From assembly GCA_023653785.1 (NCBI GenBank), contig JAMKCH010005461.1, positions 62,001 to 126,000 of the forward strand: a DNA stretch of 64,000 nt, in the 5' to 3' direction. Positions within the stretch are counted from its first letter, which is position 1, and each line of letters starts with the position of its first letter. The translations under genes were made by a program, and so were the position numbers. The notes below the pieces were generated by a model. It searched no databases. It saw nothing but the letters and a program-made list of their open reading frames with translations, and was not told where the DNA came from. Source of the stretch: Ophioderma brevispina (lineage: Eukaryota > Echinodermata > Ophiuroidea > Amphilepidida > Ophiodermatidae). Below are positions 1 through 12,650 of this stretch, piece after piece.

Positions 1-60
1 GACTCAAATCAATTGTGTTTTACAAATCTATAGTAATCACGACGTTGTTTGAATACTTTT

Positions 61-114
61 AAATTATCTTTTCTAACTGGTCCCTTAAAAGGGAACCAGT
101 AGAAAAGATAATTT
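61..114. repeat. Near-perfect hairpin, about 26-base arms
   Basis: The left arm at 61-86 is followed at once by its reverse complement at 87-114, with only one or two mismatched or extra bases. The central sequence is CCCTTAAAAGGG. It lies near the left edge of copy A. It may be a solo MITE remnant or a foldback artefact. Confidence 0.7.
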
Positions 115-949
115 TATATCCACAGTCTTTAACATTGATCTCGGCATAGAAAATAAATTCTAGAAACACTTGTTTCACGTGAATCTCAATGGTTCACATC
201 CGATGCCTCAATGATCAAACACTTATTTTACAAATCTAAGTCATCATAAATTTGCTCCGGTGTCGTTAAAGACCGTTATAGAGAACCAACAGAAACATAT
301 GTACTCCATGATTTTTTAATTTCTCGTTATAAAAATTAGAAGTTGTTTATACGCTTTTCACTTGAATAAGTAGTTTCGACATAGATGCGACATTAGCACC
401 ATTCTCGGATAATCGCAATTCTCACAGATCTCACAGACAAACATCCTTTAGGCTCGTGTTGAAGCCTTCTCGCGGCGGCCCTGTTAAGGTGCCCACTCAC
501 CTGTTGTGGCTGAACGGATTCAACAACTTAACGTCCAAACATCGTGTTTTAAACCCACCACCGTGAACATCTTGAAGACCCACCCTCAATTTCTAGGCGG
601 CTGAGCCTACTCACCAGAGGAACTTTCCTTAATGGCAAGCACCAATTTTGGCTATCCTGCAGACAGCTGAACGTTGAGGGTCTCACTCCATAGCTAAGCG
701 TGAGCAATCATCGTACAGCTCCTCCGGAGAGAACGCAGCGTGAATGATCATCCTCCTCCAACGAAAACTCCTGGCGAATCTGAGAGAAACTGCAATCGCG
801 AAGGTTTTGTGACCTCTATTTGCTTCCATTCCGCACAACAATGACATTGATCGCCTTCTATAGATGAAGCAGGCCTCAAGTGAGATCACCCCGCAATCTT
901 CATGAATTCCTGAATCCAGTGGATAACATTTGAAGCCTATGGGCACCCA

Positions 950-1700
950 TATCAACACCACAACATCTATAAGCCACCACCACCTGAGGCAGACTTCAAC
1001 TTCAATCCACTCCCTTCCAGTAGTTCAGCGAGCTCCTTTGTCTGCGGAGATTTCGACTGTAGAAATACAGCATGGTGGGCTCTCCAACTCCCTGACACCA
1101 AGAATGGCTAAGCAGCTTTTTTGAATGGAATTGAAGCCCAAGCTAACCTCCACGGCTGTTTGATGTAGCATCACACCTACTTATCTATTCAAGCCATCAT
1201 AGGACATGGACCGCATGTCCCGACCTGTCAACAGTCCCCAGCGACATCACTATCCCCGCTGCTCCAGAACGGTCCTCCCTAGAATTTCACTAGATCAGTC
1301 CATTGCCTCCCTATCCCTGGTCACCATGACACATCAAGGTCACGATCTCACGCCATCTACAGAAAGAGAAATGGTAATCCGGAAAGCCAACTGGTCCAAG
1401 TTTAAACAACTCAACCATCAAGAACTGGTCATCTCACGGCTTGGGTCCAACCTCGGCTTCATCTGACATCAACGATGCATATTCTTACTTCTGCTCCATG
1501 CTTCCACCAGCGCTAACATTCCCTTCCAAGAGGCAGAAGGTATCCCTACACCCCCTGTTGGACCAGAATGCGACGAGTTTATAACAAAGTGTATTGTAAT
1601 ACAAACTGCGATACTGAGAGAAGAGCAAAGGGCAACCACTACTCGGGATCTGCTGGTCCAAAATAGACGCCACCAGATGGTGTGAGTAGGAGATCTCCAA
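950..1700 (+). pseudogene. LINE endonuclease domain (APE type), frameshifted
   Basis: The frame at 971 reads KPPPPEADFNFNPLP and then VCGDFDCRNTAWW (the G codon starts at 1046). This matches the Jockey-family block in which GDFN(C) is followed by a conserved Trp. Further on, ISLDQSIASLSLV and IRKANWSKFKQL (about 1285-1425) fit the end of the endonuclease and the FRKANW-type linker of these elements. The normal Asn after GDF is replaced by Asp. Several frame changes interrupt the domain. The 86-codon open frame at 1206-1466 is one of its pieces, not a separate gene. Confidence 0.75.
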
Positions 1701-1899
1701 ATCACTTTACCCACTCAGATCCCAAGCTGAACACATCACAACTCTCACAATGCTCCGGGCGTAGCTGTCCAGCTAGCAGTGTCCTTTCCCTCTGCAAACT
1801 CCCAGCGCTTCAGTTTTGGGGGTTTTCAACACTAGGAAAGCTGGCAATAACCTACACCTTCACAGCGACAAGCGCCCTCTCAAGTGCTGTTAATGCAGA

Positions 1900-2760
1900 G
1901 CACTTACCCAGCTCTTCTACAAACTCCCTCACGTCAAAGGCCCCATATCCCAACCATCGTTCCCCTATGATGATATCACCTGTAAGGAAGTAAAGTTCTC
2001 AAGAATGGAAAGCTCCTGGCAATGACACATCCAGATAATAATTCTTGAAGAATATTGCACCCGAAGCCGTGCGATGGCTCCAACTCTTTCCTTTTCTACT
2101 TGCATAGGGAACGTCAACTATTCCCCATCCGATGGAAGACTTCAAAGGATCTATTTGCAATCCTTGACAGCCCAAGAAACCACCAAATGACCCCAGAGCT
2201 TACCAGACCCCCCTCTCCGCTACTATCCCACATCCTATAGCCTGACTTTGAGCGTCTTTGGCGATACTCGCAGATCAATTACTGATACGGTCAAGGCAAA
2301 TCTAACCCGCACCCAAGCTGGATTTTCGAAGAGGTAAATCACACTGACTCAGGATAGCAAGACTATTATGCACTATCGAGACACGCCGTCCAGAAGAAGC
2401 AGAAGTTCGGAGCAATCTTCATAGACTTAACTGCTGCGTACGATACACTGCGCGGCATCGAGGTCTCCTCGACCTCAAGCTCCCAAATCGTCCCTGATTT
2501 CCAAGCGTGTCAAGTTCATTAGGCTGCTCACCTCCGACAGATCTTTCGTCTTGGAGACATCAAATGGCGCAACACGCAGTATACCAAAGATAGCGCAACA
2601 CTTCTGTCGGAATGGTGGGCTCGCCACAAGGTTCTGTCCTGCACCCAGTCTTTGCACAACATGTACGTCTCAGATATGCCAAAGGAGACTTTGTTCGCAG
2701 TACTCAACCTTACTCATCACGACACGGCACATTGGATAGCTCTGACTGACTCTATTTGAG
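1900..2760 (+). pseudogene. LINE reverse transcriptase domain, frameshifted
   Basis: Motif A is visible at 2412-2447 as AIFIDLTAAYDT, carrying the first catalytic Asp. The motif-B block SPQGSVL follows at 2621-2641. The stretch at 2690-2745 corresponds to the position of the YADD box and downstream LTL, but the box is scrambled by indels (it reads close to YSTLLITTRHG). Spacing and order fit a Jockey-type polymerase that primes DNA synthesis at nicked target DNA. The domain is broken by many stops and cannot encode an active enzyme as written. Confidence 0.8.
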
Positions 2761-2999
2761 TCCTTAGAAACAATGCTGCAGAAAGACCTTATCACTCGAT
2801 AAGTAGACCCCATATTCCTTCTTCCCACCGATGGTCACAGCTTGAAAAACTTCAGCAAAGGACGGCCAAGACTGCACTCTGTTTTCCACCCTTTCGCAAC
2901 TCCGATGTGCAAAAAGGAGAACTAAACATCACTCTAGAATGGAGAAACCACTGTGCGATCACATGACCCAGCCCACATCCCGCAATGATTCACAAGTCA

Positions 3000-3960
3000 C
3001 CCTTATTTGAGCCGGTCACACATGTACCCGCTACGCCCGATTCCCGAGGCATCAAATCAACGACTCCCAAGGCAGCGGCCATATCGCTGCCAAGCACGAC
3101 TCAGTCTTGTGTCAAACTCCTCAGAAGACTCGCAGGAACTGGATGGGGTTGTCATCTTTCTTGAGCACCACGGTTACAAGTCATCAAACTGTTGACCATT
3201 GGGCATACTCGTACTGCTGAATACAGCGGCCCAGTAATGGAGTTCGAACATCCCCGTGTACACCTGCTCACCTTACACTATTGACTGCGTTCTAGAGCAG
3301 ATGCAAAGAGCCTTCGTTAGTTGGTTGCCTTGTTGGCTGACGCCTGTAGAATATCTTCCAATTCTTGATCTGGCATAGCTCCTTCAAACTTTAGGAGGAA
3401 CCTTCAGACGAACAAGCTCGCCAAGAAATGTTAGATGAACCTGTAGCCTAAGCCCCCCACCAACACCCTTTGATTTGAGGATCAGAGAATTCCAAGGATT
3501 CACTTTGGCTACACCCAATCCATGACACTGGCATTTTACACAGTATCCCTAGCGATCATCCTGGTATCAATGACAGATGCGGATATTAGCAATGGTCATC
3601 CTCTAGACTTTGAACCTAAAGCAGTTTTTTTGTGACAGCCCCTCTGCACAGCACCGAACGGCTGTGGCCCTATTGACAGGAAAGGCATTGGTCAATCTCC
3701 AGACATCAGAACTGGCGTTGGTCGCACGAAACCATACCAAAGAACTTCCGTTCACAAGATCGGATTACGAAATTTTCACAGCAAACGAACTTCTCGGTTT
3801 TTGTGGAGAGCCACAAACCATTTACCACCCCTCATAGATGACTGTGAGGCCTACAAGTCCCCAAGAGGAATTCCAGCGCCTGAATCACCTCTGGATGAAT
3901 GAAACAATTCAGCTGTGGCTAAGAGACGGATCTTCCACTGGTGATTTTGGACGTATGCAC
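3000..3960 (+). pseudogene. LINE ORF2 C-terminal region, frameshifted
   Basis: LLRRLAGTGWG at 3117-3149 and, after frame changes, AEYSGP-, DCVLEQMQRAFV- and PVEYLPILDLA-type segments (to about 3390) match the C-terminal block of Jockey-like ORF2 proteins. There, LRKLAGTGWG is followed by SAAEYC, DTVLNE and TPVEYLPVL. At 3799-3834 FCGEPQTIYHPS resembles the family's CDCG-QT-HLL zinc-binding tail, and the following codons to about 3955 keep family-like residues. The first Cys of the tail is lost. The 75-codon frame at 3610-3837 belongs to this region. Confidence 0.7.
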
Positions 3961-4036
3961 GACGAACGAACGAACGATCTTTAAGCATATTCACAGACTG
4001 ACATACCTGCAACTTTGTGAGAGGCAACACTGCACC

Positions 4037-4142
4037 TGTGCTCTCAAAACCTACGATAAAAGATTGTCAGCAGATTACTGTAATCAATCACTTAATACTT
4101 GGCAGTGTGCTCTCAAAACCATACCGATAAAAGATTGTCAGC
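4037..4142. repeat. 69-base tandem duplication at the right flank of the Jockey insertion
   Basis: TGTGCTCTCAAAACC followed by GATAAAAGATTGTCAGC occurs at 4037-4071 and again at 4106-4142. Copy B has it once, near 13750-13785. It may mark a local repair event beside the LINE insertion, or an assembly stutter. Confidence 0.7.
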
Positions 4143-5449
4143 TATGTCACCACACTATTTCCACCTCATGTATGCCCTGGAAAAGGCACAAATCCAAACA
4201 TACCGAATTTTTTGTTTTAATGTAAACATCTGGAGGAGATGTCATTAATCGTGTCCTCAACAAGCTCAGCGAACAAGACAAGAGATTATACCCTTAACCC
4301 GTAGGCCAACTGTATTGTTCAGTCTGGATGGTGAAATTTTCATATCTTTCAAACTATGAAATGCTATTGAACGAGCCATGCAAAATTGCTTTCAAATGAG
4401 TACAAGCAAGCCCTTGTCTTAGGCATTGTTTATGTTTTCGAGATGGCTTCCCAAATACAATCCTTATCGTTTTTGGAAAATCGCTACTAATCTGTGTTGC
4501 AATCTATACAATAATAGTGACTGGTTCTAAAACGGGTTTAACCACACTGTTTTTTTCTCCACATCTGACTGACCTTTACCTTATAAAAGTCTCAGATGAA
4601 CTCGCCATTCCAAGGGATTACTTGTCGGCTTGTTCATTTGCTCAATTCCCAAAACTCAACGGAGACCTAACAACTAACTTACTTCATGTAAAGAAATATA
4701 CATCATTTAGCAAATTCACCAAAAATGGCTTTATAAATAGGCTTTATTTATTGCAAAGTGTGGTACACGGCATGCATTGCACCAAGGAATAAAAGGAATA
4801 TCCGATGCGCTCGTGCATTAAGTACTTTTGTCTTAAAAAAGAGACTTTTTGTGGTGTGCCTTAGGGCATGGTGTAAATTGTAAAGCATGTTTTCTATCTA
4901 AGCTGTCGTTTTGATATAAAGTCATGCCCCCTTAAAACAAGAAGGAAGGAAATTTAACAAAAAAAAACATATTAAACACAACCCAAACGGCCTTGTAGCT
5001 CAAAATATTGCGACACGCAAGATCACGTCTAACCCTACGCTCTCCCCGTTCTCGATGTGTTTTTGTTTGTGCGGGAAGTTTCGGTTTTTAAATTTGCAAG
5101 GCCATGTCGAAAGTGTCAACGCAACACGTTTTCTATGAAATCTATTTTCATGAGTTGTGCAAATCCCCCTGTAGTTTTTCAGTCATGTCCAAGGCCCACT
5201 TTGGCTTAATCTTGTTACAACAAAACTTAAACTTTCATCTGAAACAGATCATAACACTGCCAGCAAAACATTTTAATACCAAAATCAAAGCGAAGAAGAA
5301 AATCAGAAGGTTTTACTAACTTAAGTACCAATTATCATAACTTCAGAAACTTTTTTTTTTCAACACTTTAATGGCTAAGTTAAGTATTCAAAAGTCTGCG
5401 TAAAGTTTGTTTGTGGTCTGACATTTGCCATCTTCTCCAAACCAACCTT

Positions 5450-5930
5450 ATATCTAGCTTTTTGACGCGTCAATCAGGAGCGTTGGGCTAATATGGACCT
5501 GAAGGGTCGTTTTGGGGGTTAACACCAGCGAATTAAAAAGCGATGAATTTTAAGTTCTTGAAAAAGCGTGGTACTCTGAATCTACAGGCAATCCCCACCA
5601 ACAATTTACAGCATCCACGAATCATTCATTGAATTGTGTGCTACGAAAAAGTCTGTGTACTTATTACTCTATCTGTTTTTAGAAAGCGAAGACCACTCCA
5701 AAATATGGTAACCCGTGCATTTACTGGCATCGACGCAATTGAATTCGCATATGCGATACCATGGGCGCCTGATTTTCCATTTACATCGATTTGAACTGCA
5801 GTCGTGTGGAATGTGGACAATGGCAGGTCGTTTGCCTATTGTATTGTGTGCAAGCCCATGTAAATGACCTCTGTCCAACATTTTCGCTGTTGAACCAATA
5901 GTAACTTTGGTCTGCACATGCCGACTAACT
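5450..5930. other. Segment present only in copy A
   Basis: Copies A and B lose similarity here. B has instead a composite MITE at the equivalent site (15463-15772), and similarity resumes at A 5931 / B 15773. The minus strand holds an 89-codon open frame (5669-5938) with a Cys-containing stretch, CSSNRCKWKIRRPWYRICEF. A T/C-poor but usable AG lies just upstream. I do not recognise the frame; it could be a fossil exon or chance. Confidence 0.5.
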
Positions 5931-7248
5931 GGAAGCATTCTGTTTCATTTTAAAATATTTGAAAAGTTTCAATCTCACACCGAACGTCGGCCCTTATTGC
6001 CTCCAATGCTACTTTCAGTAATCACTATAGGCACATGAGGCTGTGGCACGACGATAGTTGTTTTTTTCTACGTACTTTGCTGTTATGTTCTGTCTCATAA
6101 ACCTCTACTCTTTATGCTTTGAAAGAAATACTTGAAAGATGTGCTAAAATTTTAGTTTTTTTAATAAAAACAACAAACCCAAACAACATGGCATTAAAAT
6201 GTTAGGGCCATCTGTTCTTCTAACCTACCATTAACCAAGCGGCATCAGGCCTCTGTTATTAGGTACGTGAACTCTAATATTGACCATCTATAATTCAAGA
6301 AAGGACAGCAATATTTTTCACAGTAATAACCTTGTTTCGACACACAACATTATTAGTTCCAACTTTAAAAACTCCCGAATCGATCTACCTCTTAATATAA
6401 GTTGTAGCGGAGCACGGCGGCATTTATCAAGCCTATGTATGTTAGTTTATTTCATTATTCTTGAAGAATTAAGTAAAGCGAAATTGGCCTACTTATTAGT
6501 ATTTTCAGGATTGTTAGCAATTATTATTACTTGTCAAACCAGTCGTTTTTCGCTTTAGAAGGAAGTCCAGATATTTCAAACGAAATGTTTTCTAAAGTAA
6601 AATTGATACTTAGCGAAGAAATATGAGTTAGTCGCACCTCGATACTCTGACTCGATAAGCATCGAAGTTACCTCACCTCCCAACAAAAATAGTCCTTTCC
6701 AAAATAACAAGAATACTATTTGCCTATCCATTTTACATCAACTCTCAAACAAACCTATTCCTATTAGGGCGTTCACTGTTCGCAGTTGAAACTTGAACTC
6801 ATCCACATCAACCTTGTTTTCTGACGTAAACATACTCAAGGTGCAAAAACATTGCGTGATATATGAATAACCAATACCATACACTGTCCCGTTTACTTCG
6901 ACAACTGCAGGTAATTGTTTACTATTTAAGAATAAGTCCCGTGGATACGGATATGTCAGGTCATAATGCAAATATTAGTGTTATAGTCTCATGTGAGATT
7001 TTTTTATAACTGTCGTGGCTATGTGCGGAGGCCCCCATCCCTCTCTACCCCCGACCCATCCTTAACCTCCAAAGAAATCGGTAACTAGAGTATCTTCTTT
7101 TTTCTAATTCCGTGTCAAGTTCACGTACTTACATTTGCCGAGGTTATCCTGGTTTAAGTGACGGGTGGGTTCACAGAAATATAAAAAGTCGAAGATGTAG
7201 TGAACTAGATTTATAAGGTTTTGTCAGATAAAAAGCTTTAAAAATGTA

Positions 7249-7399
7249 CACAAACACAAAAGGAGTCAACTGTCGTATAGGTGAAACACTGGTTCCAAAA
7301 AAGTGGACTCTTTGAGGCAATGCTTATTTTTTTCAGTTCACTTATACGCGGACAAAGTGACTCACTTTTACCAAGTGACTCACTTTTTTCTGTGTGCGT
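7249..7399. mobile_element. Small MITE, copy A version
   Basis: Counterpart of the 148-base inverted-repeat element at 16893-17040, with the same flanks (ATGTACAC... and ...GTGTGCGTAGTATAAT). The arms are eroded by single-base insertions, for example AGGAGTCAACTGTCG where B has GTGAGTCACTTGTCCG. Confidence 0.7.
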
Positions 7400-7587
7400 A
7401 GTATAATGTTTATTTCCCATTTCCCCTTTGAGTTAATCGCAGTAATGTGTTTTTTCTATGATCCATCGTTATTGTCATGACTATGTTGCGCATAAGGTGC
7501 ACCGAAATATCGTAGGTTACGATTTTTTGCCTATATATCCTCATATTTGATGCTTTTGTCACTGAAATTGTATAATTCAATCTAACC

Positions 7588-7760
7588 GTGCTGCATCGTA
7601 ATTTCGGGGTTACTCGCAAAATCCGGTCTTCGATATCTCAAACCGGGGTTTTGTTGAAACCCCCATTCGAATGTGAAATCGTGGGGTTATCAGAAGCGAC
7701 GGGTTTTCGATATCTCAAACCAGTAGTTTTCAATGGGTTAGTAGCCTGGGGTTTTTCGAT
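7588..7760. repeat. Short internal repeats in the duplicated segment (copy A)
   Basis: The phrase TTTCGATATCTCAAACC with GGGGTT-type flanks recurs two to three times within 170 bases. The counterpart is B 17220-17390, where it is also present. It is noncoding low-level tandem structure; open frames here are repeat-driven. Confidence 0.5.
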
Positions 7761-8515
7761 GGATCCAGTCACCGTGTACACGCGTTTCGTTATCAACAAA
7801 TATGGCTACAAGTCATTGCTGATGTCCTGGCATTGGTTCGTCATTTTACTCACAACATTACGTGATCAAGTCATTAACCCACTCTCTTGGTTAAAAAGGT
7901 ACTTCAAGCTCTATACCAACCTACATCTGAGACTCATGTACAGCCCTGCCCAAAAAACCTATACAATACAGATTTTTTTTTTGTGGCCAAAAACTTAAAG
8001 TTCATCCAACTGACAAGTTTAAACCATTCTTCTTCATGATGTTTCAACTTCAAGCAGATTTTCAGTTTGTGTGTAATTTGGGGGTCAGGTTCAAGAGTTA
8101 TGGTGCTCAAACTATCTGAGACACGTGAAACTCGTTGGTCCAGTTCTCAGCTCTCTGGTATCAACAAAGTTGCCATTGTAAATCAACTTCAAGTAAATAA
8201 CATGTTAGCAATTGAGAAAATGTCATGTCACACATTCTTGGTATGTCTCGACCCTTACTTAGGCTCTTCACACAGCACAAAAACACACTCGTTAAAAAAA
8301 AGCAATTGAAGGCCTTTGAACACCAACTATCCTTTCCTTTATCCTTTATTTGTTCGTTTGTTCAACACTTGGTTTCTTAGTTTACTGTCCCTACCCTAGT
8401 ATCCCTGGCGACTGGGGATTGAAGGCGAGAGGGAACATTAGCCCTCCCCATTAGAGCATTATTTCGCACATTTGTTACCCCAAGAGAGACTTGTGGCAAT
8501 CCCTACCCTCTTAGG

Positions 8516-9877
8516 GGAGTTTGTTTTTACTCCAACCGAGTCAATTTTTTGACTCCTTATGGTATAATAGTTTAAAAAGTGCAAAAACAGATCTTTTTGT
8601 TGAGTAAACTTGAATCAACAACGGTTGATAGCAGTTTTTACTCTTCCTGTATTAAACATTTACTCAGTAAAAGACAGCTCAATATGTGACTCAACAATTT
8701 GTTTGGCGTAAAATTTTCCTACTCCGCTTACCTCAACATTGAGGCTGTGACAATTTTTCTCAAACAGGGAGTAAATTTTATCTTATTTGAGTAGATTCCT
8801 TGCCTCAATCGTTGAGTAAATGTTTTGGACTCAACTGATGTTGAGCACCTGTTTGTCCAACTGTATACTCAACATTATTTTTACTCAATTGACATTGAGT
8901 ATATTTTGGAGGCAGGTATATAAGCAAAATGTTTTTTTTCATCAAAAGCTACACGGTTGCTACACCAGGTGGTAAAATCTTGTAGCAGTACAGCTCAAAC
9001 TTTCCAGATATTTTGACTTGATTTCTGTACTAGAACTACTCTCTTTCCAAACATCAAAAGGACACAGCAAGATTTCCTTAACTTTGGTATTCTTGGTAAT
9101 TTAAAAAATACACATCCATCTAAAGGACATCTTTTTTTACTTTACCCCCATTTTTTCTTCGAAGTCCTGGCATTCAAAATCATGATATTAGAGCACTGCA
9201 CGTACGTGTATCTTGTATCCGATGCTAATGCACGCAGTCATATAGGTTATAAATTTGTCAATGCAAGGCATAAATACAACGGTATAATGTATTATGTTTA
9301 CTGAGCATTAGCGAATCCCCATACACGGCGCTCACAGTATTACAGGCATCAACTCATGCCGTGGAAAGGTTGCCGAATTCCATAACTTGATATCAGTAAC
9401 CGTAGACATTATTCCGGTTACCGCCGGAATCTCCCAATTTCACAATCAGACAGTCCATTCGCCTTCACACCGCCAATAATAATTCTTATAATCTGTTATA
9501 ACTTGTTGGTAGTAAAATAGCAGAATGAGCCAGCATTCCATCATTTCCGCGACACCCCAGCCTGTCATCTGCCATTGATAAGTACGCGGCAATTCTTGGG
9601 CTGCACGTTCTGAGTTCGTCAACTTTCTTAAGCCTCAGACTCAACACGTGTAAATTCTGATCCGTCACTGCTTCAAACTACATTGTCACTCAACGTTGAG
9701 TTAGATTTCAAAACGCTTTACTCAACATGTAGTTCCACAGTTTTTAACTCGGGGGTGAAGAGTAAAGCGGAAATGGGTGTTTTACTCCATGGCTGATCTA
9801 TCTTGACTCAACTTTTTTACTCAACCCAACCGTTTAACAACGCAAACCGTCACTGAGGTAAATATTTTTACAGAGTG
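8516..9877. mobile_element. DNA transposon with TTGAGTAAA subterminal repeats, copy A
   Basis: Counterpart of 18086-19404. It starts at CCTCTTAGGGGAG after TA and ends at AGAGTG before TA. The clustered TTGAGTAAA/TTTACTCAA motifs (8560-8900 and 9690-9860) are recognisable, but many carry one extra or missing base compared with copy B. No transposase is encoded. Confidence 0.75.
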
Positions 9878-10379
9878 TAGTTTAAGTATTAAAATTCCTA
9901 AAAAAATAACATTAATCAAGATTATTGTCCGCCCCCTTCCGATTTGCACCCCCCGTAAAAAAACCCCACAACATTTCATGTTCTGGTGCTTTAGCTGTTT
10001 AAAAATATCATTGACATTAGTTCAATGATGATAATAATATTCACTACTGACTCTCTACAAATCTAATTTTTGCTTGAAACATTTAATCCAACAAGATGCG
10101 ACAACCCTTATACCTAGTTCCTTGAACCTTCGAGTGAAACTGGGCCCAATGGTATTTTATTCCCTCTGTGTTTCAATTGAACAAATATCTCCATGTTCAG
10201 TTAGGATGCTCAAATTGGATGGAACAAAAACGAGGATTTAGCTAAATACATTCTCACAGATGCAACCTTTTATATTTTTTTTAATTTTGTTAGTTTGATT
10301 GTATACGTTTTTTAGACAGTCGCGTATAATTGTATTAAGATATTCCCGATGAGTGCTCATCTGAAACAGTTAACCTCCA

Positions 10380-10920
10380 ACTATTTCCACTTTACTACCA
10401 ACACCACGTGCAGAATCTTTACGTGGAAAGTATCGGGATCTGCCCCCCCCATCGGCATGAGAACAATGGTCCACGACTAATACATGTCAACCTTGTACGG
10501 AGTAAACCGGGACCTGCTGATGAGGATATGTTTGGGTACAGTGCTGAATAATAACATTATGCGTACATCCACTCATTGAGAACACAACAGCTAGATGGGT
10601 CCGTGGGACCTCATCACCCCAGTGGTCACCACCGACACTGTCATTATCATGACACTAGGTGTGCAAAAGTAATCATAGAGTCCTGCAGGTTCATCTCTCC
10701 GGGCTCCATAGACGACAACGGAAATCATGAAACTAATGTTGCGTGACAGAGTCAACTGAAGATCGATTGCCCTATGTTCACCATTTTACCGGACTATGAG
10801 TCCGAGGACTATATCTCCCGCCACCCGGTGGAGAAGTAATTATAGTCCGGTGTATCACATAGTACTACGGGAGGCGAGATGAATACTATGCGTCGAGGCC
10901 CGGTACTGGGAATGTGAATT
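10380..10920. mobile_element. CCGGACTAT-rich palindromic element, truncated copy A
   Basis: Corresponds to 19895-20350 of copy B. It keeps the left direct-repeat unit (TGTACGGAGTAAACCG...) and the left half of the palindrome up to about 10860, then jumps to the sequence equivalent to B 24240. The right palindrome arm and second direct repeat are missing here. Confidence 0.65.
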
Positions 10921-11631
10921 CTCTTCTCTTGAATGGCTCAGAAGTACACGTATCGCGCGTAGGTCTTCAGATGACTAAAATACAAAAAATTGTGCGTGAA
11001 AAACACACAAACTTTTGACTCCTGAGCTGTTTACAATCAACCGTGACGCCAGTTGATGTTTGCCATATCTTTGACATTTCTCTCTCGGTGGCTGAAAAAT
11101 GACGTAATTTTTTGGGTGGCAGAAACTGAAGGTAGATATGAAAGATATTCACGGCTGATAACAAGCGAAATATACTATTGTCCCCACCTTCAGGTCAAAA
11201 TAGATGGAACGGAAAACCAGCTTAACTGTGTTAAATACCCCTGGGAAATGGGGTACGCATAGATCAGCTGCGAAAATCTTTCATATCTATCTCATTTCTT
11301 CACCAAAATTCCTTCATTTTCTTTCGCATGAAAAGCCAAATATGGCCTTATCAGGAAACATCAACATTTGAGTAAGAGGTCCGGGTCAAGTTTGTGTCTT
11401 TTTTCTTCATGGACAATTCTTTATTTGGATGCACTATGTAAGCTCCTTATGTATATCTAAAGTCTACTCCTAGCATTATGGAAATATGACGACGCTTGTA
11501 CAACGTACATGAATAGTATTAGAAGTAAGCAACGTCTTCTTTATGTTCCAACTATATAATTATAATCATAATAAGTATGAGAGTAGAAAATAATCTTTAA
11601 TTCCCCAGAGGCATCCAATGGAAGGCTGAGC

Positions 11632-11664
11632 TTTCGGGATACTCTAGCGAACTGCCATCATCAG
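11632..11664 (-). ncRNA. Hammerhead-like core motif, copy A (damaged)
   Basis: On the minus strand CTGATGA (11658-11664) is followed after 22 bases by GAAA (11632-11635), as at 24918-24947. The stem II bases on the GAAA side are altered by inserted bases (GTATCCC instead of GTTGCC), so pairing is weak. Confidence 0.25.
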
Positions 11665-12039
11665 AACCAAACTAAACAGTCAGGATGTTTGCACCTTATA
11701 TTATAAACAAACGAATCCTTCAATAGAAATCCAAACCTTCAGCTTGTTTTAAAAGTTTTTGTTGGTAATCTAAATGAATACACCCATATTAGCTCTACTG
11801 ATTGTGTAATAACAATACTAGTAAATCTTCGTAAAAACAAAAACAACAACACAAACAAGCCAAAACAATATGCCCGAAGTAATGACAACCAAGCCAATAC
11901 TTATGCAAACGGTGTCTTCGCTCACATAAACATTTCTAACTCTTTTAAGTAGGGATGCCGAACCTATTTTGTTCTTTAATGTCGGCACACTTAATGTTTT
12001 ATTTTTTTTGTTAGCCAATCAATGAAGCAATTTTAAGAA

Positions 12040-12332
12040 AATAAAGGGTTTTGTCAGTGTCATGTTCATGGGCTGAATAATGTGGTCCGAGGTCAAAATA
12101 CTAAAATAATCTGGCGCGGCCAGGTCAATCGCCCAAGTTTTTTCTGGCCGAGGATACATTATGAGTCCATAAATGACACTGCAAACCCTTTATTTCTATT
12201 CTATTACCAAAAACAGCTTCATTTAACTAAGGGAAATGCATTTGCGCCCCTTATGCAGACTAGTGGGCGCGGTAACGTGACGCATTCATGAATCTCTGTG
12301 CATTTTTCAATAATGGGCTGCAGAGGTATAAA
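12040..12332. mobile_element. Composite MITE, copy 1 (noisy)
   Basis: Same element as 15469-15757 and 25304-25581. AATAAAGGGTTT...GACACTG forms an inverted pair with CAGTGTCAT...AAACCCTTTATT, followed by the second unit bounded by TATTCTATTACC. This copy has many single-base differences where the other two agree with each other, which is the clearest three-way sign that copy A is the noisy one. Confidence 0.8.
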
Positions 12333-12650
12333 TTTTGTATTATGGGTCCATGATACCCTATTGATAATAGAATCAGTTTTTTATCTTATTGTTAGGAACA
12401 ACTTTACAAATGAGTTTTTATCATGTCAATGCCCATAGACGCAAGTATTTTAAGGGATCTCTATTTTTACAGGTCAATTTTCAAAGGACAAATAAGGAAT
12501 AAAGCTGTAGATCCGATATACCCGAAATGTGTTCGTACGCGCGGTGTGTTTCACACTGTTGTTTGTTGTTAACATGATGAAACTGCGTATTTACAATTTT
12601 GTTCGCTTTAATTCACTAACTAAAAGAAGAAGACTAACCCCAACCATGCG

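Larger units (their letters stand above)
430..3960 (+). mobile_element. Jockey/CR1-group LINE, degraded, almost full ORF2 span
   Basis: An apurinic-endonuclease-type non-LTR retrotransposon, read by stitching fragments across three frames. In order: endonuclease (about 950-1700), reverse transcriptase (about 1900-2760), the thumb and C-terminal region typical of Jockey-type polymerases (about 3000-3440), and a terminal Cys/His-like region (about 3790-3960). Frameshifts and stops occur every 50-150 bases, so it is inactive as written. Many of the breaks could be sequencing error, because the whole of copy A shows such indels. Copy B around 13690-13740 has the flanking sequence without the element, so the LINE inserted into A after, or instead of, the copy in B. 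I did not find a clear target-site duplication or 3' tail. Confidence 0.85.
1..12531. repeat. Copy A of a large direct duplication (noisy copy)
   Basis: This segment is collinear with 13.4-25.8 kb. Anchor pairs are 374/13654, 4591/14220 (over 50 near-identical bases), 6931/16699, 10127/19650, 10928/24250 and 11941/25207. The left end probably lies outside the window and similarity stops near 12531. Copy A carries a LINE at about 430-3960 that copy B lacks. Blocks free of large insertions are consistently longer here than in B (for example 5950-7400 against 15780-17040), through scattered 1-2 base insertions. No gene is recognised in the parts not annotated separately. It could be a real tandem duplicate, the other haplotype, or a low-accuracy gap fill. 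Confidence 0.88.

Noticed and set aside
6738..6971. 77-codon minus frame in copy A
   Set aside because: Copy B, which looks more accurate, has stops and indels across the same stretch, so the frame is probably accidental.
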